Source: Acetobacter indonesiensis (GTDB taxonomy: Bacteria > Pseudomonadota > Alphaproteobacteria > Acetobacterales > Acetobacteraceae). From it: a stretch of DNA of 64,000 nucleotides. This document shows positions 9,231 to 17,520 of the stretch, piece by piece (the first letter of the stretch is position 1; each line of letters begins with the position of its first letter). The notes beneath the pieces are model-generated. The model was given only the letters and a program-made list of their open reading frames with translations, had not been told where the DNA came from and made no database searches. The stretch lies in the NCBI RefSeq assembly GCF_000963945.1, contig NZ_BAMW01000006.1:248001-312000 (forward strand), given 5' to 3'. Made by a program: the position numbers and the translations under genes.

Positions 9231-9850
9231 TTTCTAATTCCGGCAAAATGGGAACAGGACGCAGAATACTACAGGGTATGCTGCTGCTGGCCAGTGGGCG
9301 GCGGGAAGGTATTTCCTGCTTTGAGGGCACGCCTGATTCCTTTGGCGCAGCGATAGCTCCACAGTTGGCCATGCTGATTGTGGGGGCGTTACAGGTTTTC
9401 ATGGTGCCAGACAAAATGCTGGGCCTGACCAAAGTGCTGCTGTCCCTGTGCGTTGTCTTGTTGCCTGCTGTTGTGTCGCAATTTTATGCGCAGCGTTGGG
9501 GGCGTCAGGCTTTGTGGCTGCGCTACATTACCGCGGCTACGTGGTGCAACTGGGTTGTACTTCTCATCTCACTTGCGGCGACTGTTCTGGCTGGGTTGCT
9601 GTTTCCTGCCATTCTGACGCAGCCCGGTTTCATGGGCGCGCTGGTCTTGAGTGTGGCTGTTTATGAAATGTGGCTGCAATGGTATGTGGCCCGCATTGGC
9701 TTGGGGCTGACCCGCCCGAAGGCATTAGTGCTGTATGTTTCTATTCTGGCGGCAACATTGGCCCTGTATGGTCTGGCTGCTCTTTTGCCCCCGCATTATA
9801 TTGTGCTGAAAGATCTGCTTCAGCCGATGATCAATGTGAAAAAGGGATAG
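9227..9850 (+). CDS. Conserved membrane protein of unknown function
   Basis: A 207-residue protein that I do not recognise. It has about five hydrophobic segments (roughly 45-65, 70-88, 105-130, 135-155 and 160-185) and a short soluble N-terminus containing 'ASGRREGISCFEGTP'. The spacing recalls Yip1-like small polytopic proteins, but no motif proves it. It starts with GTG inside the dapE stop (GTGA overlap), so it is very likely translated with dapE, and a terminator follows. A link to cell-wall or diaminopimelate metabolism is only suggested by position. Confidence 0.75.
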   Translation: MISNSGKMGTGRRILQGMLLLASGRREGISCFEGTPDSFGAAIAPQLAMLIVGALQVFMVPDKMLGLTKVLLSLCVVLLPAVVSQFYAQRWGRQALWLRYITAATWCNWVVLLISLAATVLAGLLFPAILTQPGFMGALVLSVAVYEMWLQWYVARIGLGLTRPKALVLYVSILAATLALYGLAALLPPHYIVLKDLLQPMINVKKG

Positions 9851-9921
9851 GGTTCTGAAAAAAAAGCTTGTTGGAAAGCCGAATTTTTCAGGATTTTATT
9901 GTTTAGGTGTGAGTATTTTGG

Positions 9922-9953
9922 AAATGGCCCGCATTTAGTGAGGGCCATTTTTT
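9922..9953 (+). terminator. Rho-independent terminator ending the dapD-dapE operon
   Basis: A nine-base stem (9922-9930 with 9942-9950), an 11-base loop and a run of six T. It lies 72 bases after the stop of the membrane protein gene. The remaining bases up to 10114 show no gene. Confidence 0.8.
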
Positions 9954-10114
9954 ATGGCAGCATCGGCAGAAGATTTATGGTCTGCCAAACAGCTATAAGT
10001 GCGGTTAAAGCACGCGCTTGCTTCAGCCGGTTATTCCACCGCCCCATGTAAGGCCCAACTGTAGAGGAGCAGCAGCCGAAACATTCCCCGCGCTATCTGC
10101 CCCCCGATAAAGCG

Positions 10115-10510
10115 TCAGCGGTCGACCTGACAGGGTTTCCCGTCTTCACCCACGGCTACGAAGGTGAATTTTCCATGGGTCACTTTCTGCCGGATGGATG
10201 TGCGCCGAATACGGCGGATTGCTTCGACTTCAATGGTCATGGACGTACGCCCTACCTTGAGAATACGGGTATAGACGTTCAGTTCATCGCCCACAGCCAT
10301 GGGGCGATGAAACACCAGCCCATCAATGGCCACAGTCGCACATTTGCAGCCTGCGCGGTCTTCTGCGGTGGTGCTGGCGGCCAAATCCATATGCGATGCC
10401 ACCCAGCCGCCAAAGACGTCTCCGGCAGCGTTGGTATCGCTCCGCATGGCAATGACCCGGATTGTCAGGTTGTCATCATGAACCCAAAAACTTTTTTCCG
10501 AATCTTCCAC
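10115..10510 (-). CDS. Acyl-CoA thioesterase, YciA family
   Basis: A 131-residue single hotdog-fold domain. 'SDTNAAGDVFGGWVASHMD' near residues 24-42 is the active-site loop and helix of YciA-type acyl-CoA thioesterases, with the catalytic Asp in 'AGDVFGG'; the later strands ('TVAIDGLVFHRPMAVGD') fit as well. It probably hydrolyses a range of acyl-CoAs in the cytoplasm. The start is GTG at 10510 with a GGGAG ribosome-binding sequence about 9 bases upstream. It is downstream of, but not tightly linked to, the yaiI-like gene. Confidence 0.85.
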   Translation of the reverse strand: MEDSEKSFWVHDDNLTIRVIAMRSDTNAAGDVFGGWVASHMDLAASTTAEDRAGCKCATVAIDGLVFHRPMAVGDELNVYTRILKVGRTSMTIEVEAIRRIRRTSIRQKVTHGKFTFVAVGEDGKPCQVDR

Positions 10511-10696
10511 TGACTCAGGCTCCCATTTTTTCCCTCACTTTACCCGGTGCGGGTCTTTGGGGAAGAGCGGAAAAGCAAGCAAGCCCATTCGTGCTGGTGG
10601 AATCAGACAAACTCACACAGGGTTGATAGCTGACTGGCTCTTAGCGCAGCGGCTCATACCAACCGCTTATGGCACGCCTCTGCTTGCTGATAGGCA

Positions 10697-11200
10697 TCAG
10701 GGTGTGTTGCCAGCGCCTGCTCTTAGCCGCTGGCTCATGGTTGCTGCGGTCTTGGTCTTTCTGGCCCGCACCACAGCCGTATCGAGTGCAGACAGAAAAT
10801 TTGATCGGTCGCCTTTGCTAAAGCTTCGGCCCCCTTGGGTAATGGTGCCAGCATTGCGCAAATCTTCCATCAGGTTGCGCATGGCCAGTGCCATTCCGAT
10901 GGCGTCTTCATCCAGAATACGGCCACGCTGATTCAGGACGCAGGCTCCCTTTGCGACACAGCGCGCAGCCAACGGAATGTCACCAGAAATAACAATGTCA
11001 TGGGCCGCAACGTGGTCTGCAATCCAGTTGTCCGCCACGTCCATGCCCTGTTCTACGACTACTCGCTCAACGAGAGGGGATGACGGAATGGCAATCATCT
11101 GATTGGATACAACAAAGGTCTGAACGCCGTAGCGTTGAGCGACGCGGTAAGTTTCGTCTTTGACTGGGCAGGCATCGGCATCAATAAAAATTCGGATCAT
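10697..11200 (-). CDS. YaiI/YqxD family protein (UPF0178), PIN-like
   Basis: A 167-residue protein with the family hallmarks 'IFIDADACPVK' at the N-terminus and 'ISGDIPLAARCVAKGA' in the middle, both rich in acidic residues arranged like a PIN/NYN nuclease site. The C-terminal 'GGRSFSKGDRSNFLSALD' segment is also conserved in the family. The biological role is not established. 186 bases separate it from the thioesterase; I see no gene there. Confidence 0.88.
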   Translation of the reverse strand: MIRIFIDADACPVKDETYRVAQRYGVQTFVVSNQMIAIPSSPLVERVVVEQGMDVADNWIADHVAAHDIVISGDIPLAARCVAKGACVLNQRGRILDEDAIGMALAMRNLMEDLRNAGTITQGGRSFSKGDRSNFLSALDTAVVRARKTKTAATMSQRLRAGAGNTP

Positions 11201-11313
11201 GCCGCATTATGTCACGATCAAGCGCAACATCGGAAAAGAAAATGCAGAAACAGCGTTTCCCGCCTTACGGGGAAGCTGCCGCAAACAAAGAGCACGCTTT
11301 TCAGAGCCAGATT

Positions 11314-12222
11314 TTACTCAATAAATGGGTCTGGATCATAGCCAACGCCTGTCAGATACAGGCCTTCCGGGGGGGCTGTAGGGCCTGCTGCACTGCGGTC
11401 GCAGGCAGCAAGCGCCGTCGCTACACGCTCGGGCGACCAGCGGTGGAGCCCGACAAGGCTAAGCGTGCCGACCATATTGCGCACCTGATGGTGCAGGAAA
11501 GAGCGCGCCTTGGCGATAACCCAGACTTCCTCACCGTGGCGTTCGATGCGGAGTACGTCGAGAGATCGGAAGGGACTTCTGGCCTGACAGGCGGTGGCGC
11601 GGAACGAGGTGAAGTCATGAGCACCGATCAGATAATCGGCCGCCTGCTGCATGCGCTCAACATCCAATGTGCCGCGAATATGCCACATATGCGAAGCCCC
11701 CAGCGCAGGGCGCGCAGGGCGGTTTAGAATACGGTAGCGGTAAGACCGCCATGTGGCCGAGAAACGGGCGCTCCATTCAGGTCCTACACGGGCGGCTTCC
11801 AGCACGGATATGGCATGGGGTTTCAGGTGATAGCCCAAACCATCCCGCACACGGTGGGGGGCAAGTGACATATCTGCCGGAAAATCAAGATGCGCCACCT
11901 GACCAGTCGCATGCACGCCAGAATCGGTGCGACCAGCCGTGATACTGGTGACACGCCGTCCGTCTGCCATGCGCGTGGCGGCTTTTTCCAACAGGGCCTG
12001 CACGGAAAGGCCAACACTCTGCTTCTGCCAACCAACCAGACCCGTGCCGTCATATTCAATTTTGACGGCCCAGCGCTGAATCGAAGCGGGATCTACACCA
12101 TCTTCAAAATGCACCGGGCCTTCAAAGCGTTTTTCAGGCAGGAACATTTCATGTGGCTGTTCCTGCGCAACAGAACCCAACACAGGCAGCAAACCCTCAG
12201 GCACAGAGTTGTTGGCTGTCAT
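11314..12222 (-). CDS. truA: tRNA pseudouridine(38-40) synthase TruA
   Basis: A 302-residue enzyme that makes pseudouridine in the anticodon arm of tRNAs. The catalytic Asp lies in '[10 protein letters not shown]', and '[16 protein letters not shown]' begins the canonical domain. That domain begins about 52 residues after the annotated start, so the protein has an unusual N-terminal extension; the only in-frame ATG in between (residue 26) shortens it by half. The ATG overlaps the fmt stop by four bases, so def-fmt-truA form one transcript. Confidence 0.95.
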   Translation of the reverse strand: MTANNSVPEGLLPVLGSVAQEQPHEMFLPEKRFEGPVHFEDGVDPASIQRWAVKIEYDGTGLVGWQKQSVGLSVQALLEKAATRMADGRRVTSITAGRTDSGVHATGQVAHLDFPADMSLAPHRVRDGLGYHLKPHAISVLEAARVGPEWSARFSATWRSYRYRILNRPARPALGASHMWHIRGTLDVERMQQAADYLIGAHDFTSFRATACQARSPFRSLDVLRIERHGEEVWVIAKARSFLHHQVRNMVGTLSLVGLHRWSPERVATALAACDRSAAGPTAPPEGLYLTGVGYDPDPFIE

Positions 12223-13175
12223 GGGGCGGGAGACGTGTCGGGTGCCTCGGCCTGTTGGCTCGGGAGATACGTGCTAGCGGGTAGCGGATGCCCGCGCAGA
12301 AAAGCATCCGCCTCCATCATGCCGCGTCCCGGTTTTTGTAACTTGGTCAGGCGAACGGCCCCTGTACCACAGGCCACGGTCAGGGCATCATCCAGCACGG
12401 TACCGGGTCTGGCCGTGTGTTTATAGTCTGGCAATGGCACGGCACCGCCAATTTTCAGCACCATGCCATCTTCCAGCACGGTAAAGGTTCCCGGCCACGG
12501 GGTTAGTGCCCGGATACGCCGGTCAATGGCGCTGGCGCTTTCTTGCCAGTTAATGCGTCCGTCCTCGCGCGTCAGTTTTTCGGCATATGTGACGCCGTTC
12601 GCGGGTTGCGGGACAGCGGCAGGATGTTCTGCCAGAGCCTGCACAACCAGTTTTCCGCCTAAGGCGCTAAGTGCATCATGCAGGGACGTGGCCGTAGTTT
12701 CCGCAGTAATGGGGACAGCGCCGCGTAACAGCATGGGGCCGGTATCCAGTCCCGCTTCCATCTGCATGATGGTGACGCCACTTTCGGCGTCCCCAGCCAA
12801 AATGGCGCTTTGAATGGGGGAAGCCCCCCGCCAGCGTGGCAACAGGCTGGCATGAATGTTCAGGCAGCCCAGACGAGGGGCATCCAGCATGACTTGCGGC
12901 AAAATCAGCCCATAGGCTGCGACAATAGCGGCATCGGCATTAAACGCGGCAAAGACAGCCCATTCATCCGTGTTTTTACGCAAGGATACAGGGTGTCGGA
13001 CGGCAATGCCCAAGGCTTCCGCCGCTTGATGAACCGGGGAAGCACGGAGCGCCTTGCCTCGCCCAGCCGGACGGGGAGGCTGGGTATAGACAGCCACAAT
13101 CTCATGCCCTGCTTCATGCAGGGCGTGCAGAGCCGGAACCGAAAAATCGGGCGTGCCCATGAAGATAAGGCGCAT
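12219..13175 (-). CDS. fmt: Methionyl-tRNA formyltransferase
   Basis: A 318-residue enzyme that formylates initiator Met-tRNA using 10-formyltetrahydrofolate. '[15 protein letters not shown]' opens the formyltransferase fold, the active-site region is '[20 protein letters not shown]' (catalytic Asn/His, with the Asp further on in '[11 protein letters not shown]'), and the C-terminal OB-like tRNA-binding domain begins near residue 205. It sits 20 bases after def and overlaps truA. Def and Fmt act at opposite ends of the formyl-methionine cycle. Confidence 0.97.
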   Translation of the reverse strand: MRLIFMGTPDFSVPALHALHEAGHEIVAVYTQPPRPAGRGKALRASPVHQAAEALGIAVRHPVSLRKNTDEWAVFAAFNADAAIVAAYGLILPQVMLDAPRLGCLNIHASLLPRWRGASPIQSAILAGDAESGVTIMQMEAGLDTGPMLLRGAVPITAETTATSLHDALSALGGKLVVQALAEHPAAVPQPANGVTYAEKLTREDGRINWQESASAIDRRIRALTPWPGTFTVLEDGMVLKIGGAVPLPDYKHTARPGTVLDDALTVACGTGAVRLTKLQKPGRGMMEADAFLRGHPLPASTYLPSQQAEAPDTSPAP

Positions 13176-13195
13176 GCGCTGTAGCCTCCGGGCTG

Positions 13196-13774
13196 TTAGC
13201 GTTTCTGCTTCTGTTCCTTGGCCAGACGACGCAGGATCATGTTGCGGCGCAGGGTGGACAGATGGTCAACAAACAGAACGCCTTCCAGATGGTCAATTTC
13301 ATGCTGCATGCAGGTGGCCATCAGATCATCCACCTCACGCTCAATCAGTTCGCCATCAACGCTGCGCCATTGCACCCGGACTTTTTCGGGGCGGGTGACT
13401 TCAGCATACTGGTTTGGCAGAGACAGGCAGCCTTCTTCACGGGCTGCAAGGGTTTCAGATTCCGCAATAACCTCCGGATTGATCATGATAATGGGTTCAC
13501 GCGCTTCTTTTTCACCCAGATCAACCAGTGCAAACCGCAGGCCAAGACCCACCTGTGGGGCCGCCAGCCCAATGCCCGGAGCCTCATACATGGCTGAAAA
13601 CATGCTGGGCAGAATACGGCGGATTTCTGCCATATCTTCCGGCCTGACCTCACGCGTTTTGCGCCGCAGCACCGCATGCGGGGCAATAAGAATGGGCATG
13701 GGGGCGGCATCTACCGCGGCAGCGGCAATGGCTGCGTCGGTCTGAGTGATGAGGCTCTGGGCTGCGTTCGTCAT
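13196..13774 (-). CDS. def: Peptide deformylase
   Basis: A 192-residue metalloenzyme that removes the formyl group from nascent N-termini. All three family motifs are present: '[10 protein letters not shown]' (motif 1), 'EEGCLSLP' (motif 2, metal-binding Cys) and 'QHEIDHLEG' (motif 3, two His ligands and the catalytic Glu). The N-terminus is about 25 residues longer than in E. coli and Ala-rich. It is the first gene of the def-fmt-truA operon and is divergent from the hsp20 locus. Confidence 0.97.
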   Translation of the reverse strand: MTNAAQSLITQTDAAIAAAAVDAAPMPILIAPHAVLRRKTREVRPEDMAEIRRILPSMFSAMYEAPGIGLAAPQVGLGLRFALVDLGEKEAREPIIMINPEVIAESETLAAREEGCLSLPNQYAEVTRPEKVRVQWRSVDGELIEREVDDLMATCMQHEIDHLEGVLFVDHLSTLRRNMILRRLAKEQKQKR

Positions 13775-13990
13775 AAAAGCCGATTTAGCGCCCTCTGCGA
13801 CAGGATGCCAGAGGTAAGAAGTCTAAAGCCACCAGAAACCGTGTGAAATATGCCGCACTGTGGCGCAGAACATGCTTCGGGCGGTCTGCATTCAGGCAAA
13901 TGGCCATGCGGTTTGGGCCATGCAGTCTTGCGTTTTGTCTGGTCTCTCCCATATCGTGAGGAAACCGGATGCCATGAGGGTTCGGTTCTG

Positions 13991-14018
13991 TCTCGCTCAG
14001 AAAGGAGGAGGCTCTATG
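13991..14018 (+). promoter_or_regulatory. ROSE-like RNA thermometer hairpin over the hsp20 ribosome-binding site
   Basis: The AAAGGAGGAG Shine-Dalgarno (14001-14010) lies in a short hairpin: bases 13991-13997 (TCTCGCT) pair with 14003-14008 across a five-base loop, leaving G13995 bulged. The U-C-G-C-U against A-G-G-A arrangement with an unpaired G is the hallmark of ROSE thermometers, which melt on heating to allow small heat-shock protein translation. The leader before it contains other pairing tracts. The assignment rests on reading the pairing by eye. Confidence 0.6.
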
Positions 14019-14516
14019 TCAGGCAGAGTTTTCGGCTCGCCCATGTTTCTGGGGTTTGACCATCTTGAACAGATGCTTGAACGCGCCAGTAAGGGAGCCA
14101 GTGATGGGTACCCGCCCTACAACATTGAACAGATGGCCAGTAACAAGCTGCGCATTACTCTGGCCGTTGCCGGGTTCAGGATGGATGACCTGCAAATAAC
14201 GCAGGAAGACAACCAGCTTGTTATTCGCGGACGCCAGATTGAAGATGCGGAAGAACGGGTTTTTCTGCACCGTGGCATTGCATCCCGTCAGTTTCAGAAG
14301 GCTTTCGTGTTGGCGGAAGGGATCGAAATTGGGGGTGCATGGCTTGATAACGGACTTTTGCATATTGATCTGTTTCGCCCCCAGCCTGAAGTGCGCGTGA
14401 AGCGTATTGAAATCATGCAGCCGGGCCAGAAAGGGCAGACAGTCACAAGTGCAGCAGCCCTGAAACCGCGGACAGCCCGTATGCTGCACACGGTGGAGGA
14501 CAGAGAAGGCAACTAA
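14016..14516 (+). CDS. Small heat-shock protein, Hsp20/IbpA family
   Basis: A 166-residue cytoplasmic chaperone. The alpha-crystallin domain runs from about residue 35 to 130 ('YNIEQMASNKLRITLAVAGF', 'LVIRGRQ', 'FQKAFVLAEGIEIGGAWLDNGLLHIDL'). An 'RIEI' I-x-I-type tail motif for oligomer contacts follows. I start at the ATG at 14016, five bases after a full AAAGGAGGAG; the longer upstream frame has no homology. The next gene is DUF1150, a partner seen beside hsp20 in many alphaproteobacteria. Control is likely by the upstream thermometer. Confidence 0.93.
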   Translation: MSGRVFGSPMFLGFDHLEQMLERASKGASDGYPPYNIEQMASNKLRITLAVAGFRMDDLQITQEDNQLVIRGRQIEDAEERVFLHRGIASRQFQKAFVLAEGIEIGGAWLDNGLLHIDLFRPQPEVRVKRIEIMQPGQKGQTVTSAAALKPRTARMLHTVEDREGN

Positions 14517-14594
14517 CTGCGGGCTGGTTCTTTATCAATAGGAAGGCCAACACGCAGAAGGTGCATAACCGGCGTAAGGAAAGGAGGGCACATC

Positions 14595-14861
14595 ATGAGA
14601 GTCACGACCCAGAACGGACGTGTGGTTCTTGTGCCAGATCAAACGGAAATACCGATTGATGTTCATAAACTTTCTGAAAATGAATTCCGGTCTCTTGGGT
14701 TGGCGAATGTTGCCTATATTCGCCCGGCCCTGACCGAGGAAGGGGATGAAGGCTGCGCCATTCACGCAGCCGATGGTTCACCCCTGGCGGTGGTGGAAGA
14801 TTGGGAAACAGCATGGGGCATTATTCTGCACCATGACATGGTGCCAGCCAGTCTTCAGTAA
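14595..14861 (+). CDS. DUF1150 family protein
   Basis: An 88-residue soluble protein matching the DUF1150 pattern ('LGLANVAYIRPA' in the middle and 'AIHAADGSPLAVVEDWETAW' toward the end). The function is unknown; the family is almost always next to hsp20 in alphaproteobacteria, which suggests a stress or chaperone-related job (inference). A strong AAGGAGGG ribosome-binding site precedes the ATG, 78 bases after the hsp20 stop, and a terminator follows. Confidence 0.85.
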   Translation: MRVTTQNGRVVLVPDQTEIPIDVHKLSENEFRSLGLANVAYIRPALTEEGDEGCAIHAADGSPLAVVEDWETAWGIILHHDMVPASLQ

Positions 14862-14890
14862 TTATCCGGTATTTTTCAGATAATAGAGGG

Positions 14891-14930
14891 AAAGCCCGAA
14901 CCGTGCAGGCCTGCCGGTTCGGGCTTTTTT
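14891..14930 (+). terminator. Rho-independent terminator after hsp20-DUF1150
   Basis: A 13-bp stem (14891-14903 with 14915-14927) whose 11-base loop is itself self-complementary, followed by T's (14925-14930). It lies between convergent genes and may also serve the LysR gene on the other strand. Confidence 0.88.
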
Positions 14931-14933
14931 GTA

Positions 14934-15833
14934 TCAGTTTTTCAAAAAGCATTTCAGGCGCGGAAGTGTGAAATCAAGAAAAACCCTTACGCGTTGCGGC
15001 ACATTTCTGCTGCCGGGAAAAATCGCGTGTATATCTTCACTGTCACGCCCAATGTCGGGCAGCACTTCCACAAGACGGTTGGCCTGTAAATCAGAACGGA
15101 TGTGAAAATCTGCCAGATGAGCCAACCCCATGCCAGCCAGAGCCATACGGCGCACGCTTTCTCCATTATTTGCCAGAAGCGGCCCCCGAATACTGCGTTC
15201 AATAACGCGCCCATTGTTTTTCAATGGCCAGACTGGGGTGTTGCGCCGAAAGTTGAACCCAAGGCACGCATGGTGATCCAGATCTTCTAGCGTAGCGGGC
15301 ATGCCGTGCTGGGCCAGATAGGTGGGGGAGGCAACAATATGGCGTTGGGCGGCCCCAATGAAACGGGCTGTCAGGCTGGAATCCTGTAATTTCCCTACCC
15401 GGAAAGCAATATCTGTGCGCTCAAGGTAAAGGTCGGTCATGGCATCGGACAAGGACAAATCAATCTGAATATCTGGATAAGCCTGCCAGAACGCGGGGAG
15501 CAATGGTTCAAGTGCCAGCGTGCCAAAAGCCACAGAAGCGTTGATACGAACCACACCCTGCAGCTGGGCTGTACCTGTGCGGAGGGAGCGTTCCATATCG
15601 TACAGGTCATTCAGAAGGGTCTGGGCTCTGTCGTAAAATTGCTGGCCTTCGGGCGTAACCGCCAACTGGCGCGTGGAGCGTTCAATCAGACGCACGCCTA
15701 GTCGGGCCTCAATCCGGCTGATTAACTTACTGACTGTGGAGGGTGTGGTTCTGGTCAGTTGGGCGGCTTTTGAAAAGCTACCGCTTTCAACGACGCGCAG
15801 AAACAGTTCCATTTCACCAATACGGTTATCCAT
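14934..15833 (-). CDS. LysR-family transcriptional regulator
   Basis: A 299-residue regulator. The N-terminal winged helix-turn-helix is at residues 1-60 ('SFSKAAQLTRTTPSTVSKLI' is the recognition region), and the remainder is a periplasmic-binding-like effector domain. It belongs to the large CrgA/AaeR-like group by its N-terminal 'MELFLRVVESGSFSKAA'. It is divergent from mdaB with 123 bases between them, and a long inverted repeat in that gap is a likely binding site, so it probably controls the quinone reductase (inference). Confidence 0.9.
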   Translation of the reverse strand: MDNRIGEMELFLRVVESGSFSKAAQLTRTTPSTVSKLISRIEARLGVRLIERSTRQLAVTPEGQQFYDRAQTLLNDLYDMERSLRTGTAQLQGVVRINASVAFGTLALEPLLPAFWQAYPDIQIDLSLSDAMTDLYLERTDIAFRVGKLQDSSLTARFIGAAQRHIVASPTYLAQHGMPATLEDLDHHACLGFNFRRNTPVWPLKNNGRVIERSIRGPLLANNGESVRRMALAGMGLAHLADFHIRSDLQANRLVEVLPDIGRDSEDIHAIFPGSRNVPQRVRVFLDFTLPRLKCFLKN

Positions 15834-15882
15834 TGCGGCCTATTTGTGAAGATGTTTCACAGGTTTTATGGCAAACGGCACA

Positions 15883-15942
15883 GTTTTCAAAGACATTTCA
15901 GGGGCGCATTTTAGGTCACCCGTTGGTTGTTTCTTTGAAAAC
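15883..15942. promoter_or_regulatory. Inverted repeat between the LysR gene and mdaB
   Basis: GTTTTCAAAG at 15883-15892 and its exact reverse complement CTTTGAAAAC at 15933-15942 are separated by 40 bases in the divergent intergenic region. The right arm is 14 bases before the mdaB ATG. Two spaced half-sites fit LysR regulators, which bend DNA between a recognition and an activation site. The assignment is inference. Confidence 0.45.
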
Positions 15943-15956
15943 AGAAAGGTGTTTTT

Positions 15957-16550
15957 ATGAAAAATGTTCTGCTGCTGAATGGGGGCAAAGTCTTTGCTCA
16001 TTCTCACGGTCGCCTGAATGACAGCTTGCACGATGTGGCGGTGGAAACCTTTGGTTCGGTTGGCTGTGCTGTTCAACAAACAAAAATTGATGATGGGTAT
16101 GAGACAGAAGCAGAAATTGAAAAATATCTGTGGGCAGACCTGATTGTTTACCAATTTCCTGGTTGGTGGATAGGGCTGCCTTGGGTTGTGAAGAAATATA
16201 TGGACGAGGTTTTTACCCAAGGTCATGGCCGTCTCTACAGCAATGATGGTCGCACCCGGTCGGACCCAAACCGCAAATATGGATCAGGCGGTTTGGTACA
16301 CGGTAAGTTTTATATGGTATCGACCACATGGAACGCACCAGAGGAGTCTTTTACAGACCCAGAGCAGTTTTTTGGTGGGGTGGGGATAGATGGCGTGTTG
16401 CTGCCTGTGCATAAAGCCAACCAGTTTCTGGGTATGACCGGCCTGCCAACTTTTCTGGCAACAGACGTTATGAAAAACCCGCATGTGGATAATACGCTAG
16501 CAGCGTATCGTGACCATATTCTTAAGGTTGTCGCGAGAACGAAACTCTAA
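15957..16550 (+). CDS. mdaB: NAD(P)H:quinone oxidoreductase, MdaB family
   Basis: A 197-residue flavodoxin-fold FAD enzyme that reduces quinones by two electrons, limiting semiquinone and superoxide formation. Recognisable segments are 'VLLLNGGKVFAHSHGRLND', 'ADLIVYQFPGWWIGLPWVVKKYMDEVF' and 'YMVSTTWNAPEESF', all conserved in E. coli MdaB. An AGAAAGG ribosome-binding sequence lies upstream. The divergent LysR gene is the likely regulator. The substrate range is not readable. Confidence 0.92.
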   Translation: MKNVLLLNGGKVFAHSHGRLNDSLHDVAVETFGSVGCAVQQTKIDDGYETEAEIEKYLWADLIVYQFPGWWIGLPWVVKKYMDEVFTQGHGRLYSNDGRTRSDPNRKYGSGGLVHGKFYMVSTTWNAPEESFTDPEQFFGGVGIDGVLLPVHKANQFLGMTGLPTFLATDVMKNPHVDNTLAAYRDHILKVVARTKL

Positions 16551-16571
16551 AAAATGAAATTGTGAAAAGAA

Positions 16572-16613
16572 GTTTCCCGATGCTGTCGGCATGTTGCCGA
16601 AAGCATCGGGTTT
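16572..16613. terminator. Terminator-like hairpin between mdaB and hpf
   Basis: An outer 9-bp stem (16576-16584 with 16602-16610) and an inner 6-bp stem (16586-16591 with 16595-16600) make one long hairpin followed by only three T. It lies between convergent genes and probably serves both. Confidence 0.55.
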
Positions 16614-16645
16614 AACCTTTGTTAGCGCACAACCACAGACGTTCT

Positions 16646-17266
16646 TCAGGATGGTCCCGTATCAACCCAGCCAATATTTCCATCATCACGTCGGAAGACG
16701 AGGTTAATCTGCTGGTTTTTCCGGTTTCTGAATAGCAGAATACTTGATGCAGCAAGGTCTAATCGCATCACAGCTTCACTGACACTCAGCTGCGGAATAT
16801 CCGTGGTGTGTTCAGCAATAATGGCTGCGTAGGTTTCCTGTTCTTCCGCCTCATCAGCCGCGGCTTGAGACACGTAGGCCTGACCGTGGTTTTTGCCTTT
16901 TTTGGCTACACCATTCTGTTGCAGCACATAAGACCGCCCGGTTTCCCCCACAGCATCGCTTTTGGGTGCACGCGCATGAGACGTTACGCGCTTGTGGTAG
17001 CGCCGCAGGCGTTTGGCAATATGCTCGGCTGCGTCGTCAAAGGCGCTGTTGGCATCGGCCGCTTCGCCTTCCCCACGGAGGGTGAGGCCGCGGCCAGCGT
17101 GAACATTGATATCACATGTGAAAAAGGAACGCGCCTTGCTGAACGTGACTTTGGCTTCCATTGCCTTGTCAAAATAGCGGTCTGCAAGATTACCCAGATG
17201 AGCATTAACCCGGTGCTTCAGCGCATCGGACAGATCAATCTGTTTGCCGGAAACATGAATATGCAT
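16646..17266 (-). CDS. hpf: Ribosome hibernation promoting factor, long form
   Basis: A 206-residue long-form HPF that dimerises 70S ribosomes into inactive 100S particles in stationary phase. The N-terminal S30AE domain covers residues 1-105 ('MHIHVSGKQIDLSDALKHRV'), followed by a charged linker, and the C-terminal dimerisation domain ends 'QQINLVFRRDDGNIGWVDTG'. The ribosome-binding site is AAGAAAGGA. In most proteobacteria it sits after rpoN and before ptsN; here neither neighbour is present. Confidence 0.93.
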   Translation of the reverse strand: MHIHVSGKQIDLSDALKHRVNAHLGNLADRYFDKAMEAKVTFSKARSFFTCDINVHAGRGLTLRGEGEAADANSAFDDAAEHIAKRLRRYHKRVTSHARAPKSDAVGETGRSYVLQQNGVAKKGKNHGQAYVSQAAADEAEEQETYAAIIAEHTTDIPQLSVSEAVMRLDLAASSILLFRNRKNQQINLVFRRDDGNIGWVDTGPS

Positions 17267-17340
17267 TCGGATGTCCTTTCTTGCCAGTTACAAGCAGGAC
17301 CGTCGCGCCTGAATAAAATGAGCCATACCCGTTGCGGCCC

Positions 17341-17370
17341 GTATCAGGCGCTGGCGGCTTTAACCTTCAA
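17341..17370 (-). promoter_or_regulatory. Possible hpf promoter
   Basis: Read on the minus strand, TTGAAG (17370-17365) and TGATAC (17346-17341) are 18 bases apart and lie about 75 bases before the hpf ATG. Both boxes match the vegetative consensus only partly. Confidence 0.35.
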
Positions 17371-17412
17371 TAAAACAGACCACGGAGTCTGCCTTATCTG
17401 AAAAACATTTGG

Positions 17413-17492
17413 GCATGGTTCAGGGGCGTCTGTCCATGCTTTTGTTACAGATTTAATGCACCACAGTGCGGAGGGGTTCCCTCCTGTTTTTT
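17413..17492 (+). terminator. Two tandem plus-strand terminators with no gene upstream
   Basis: The first hairpin (17413-17418 with 17434-17439) is followed by TTTTGTT. The second (17470-17475 with 17479-17484, three-base loop) is followed by TGTTTTTT ending at 17492. Both are oriented to stop plus-strand transcription, yet the nearest plus gene upstream, mdaB, ends 860 bases away behind its own hairpin. A short untranslated RNA started in the hpf upstream region would explain them. Confidence 0.5.
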
Positions 17493-17520
17493 AAACTGCT
17501 GAAATGAAACCGGAAAAAAG

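Noticed and set aside
10555-10640. A stretch resembling the 5' end of a leucine tRNA (GGTGGAAT)
   Set aside because: There is no T-loop GTTCGAATC and no matching acceptor or anticodon arms.
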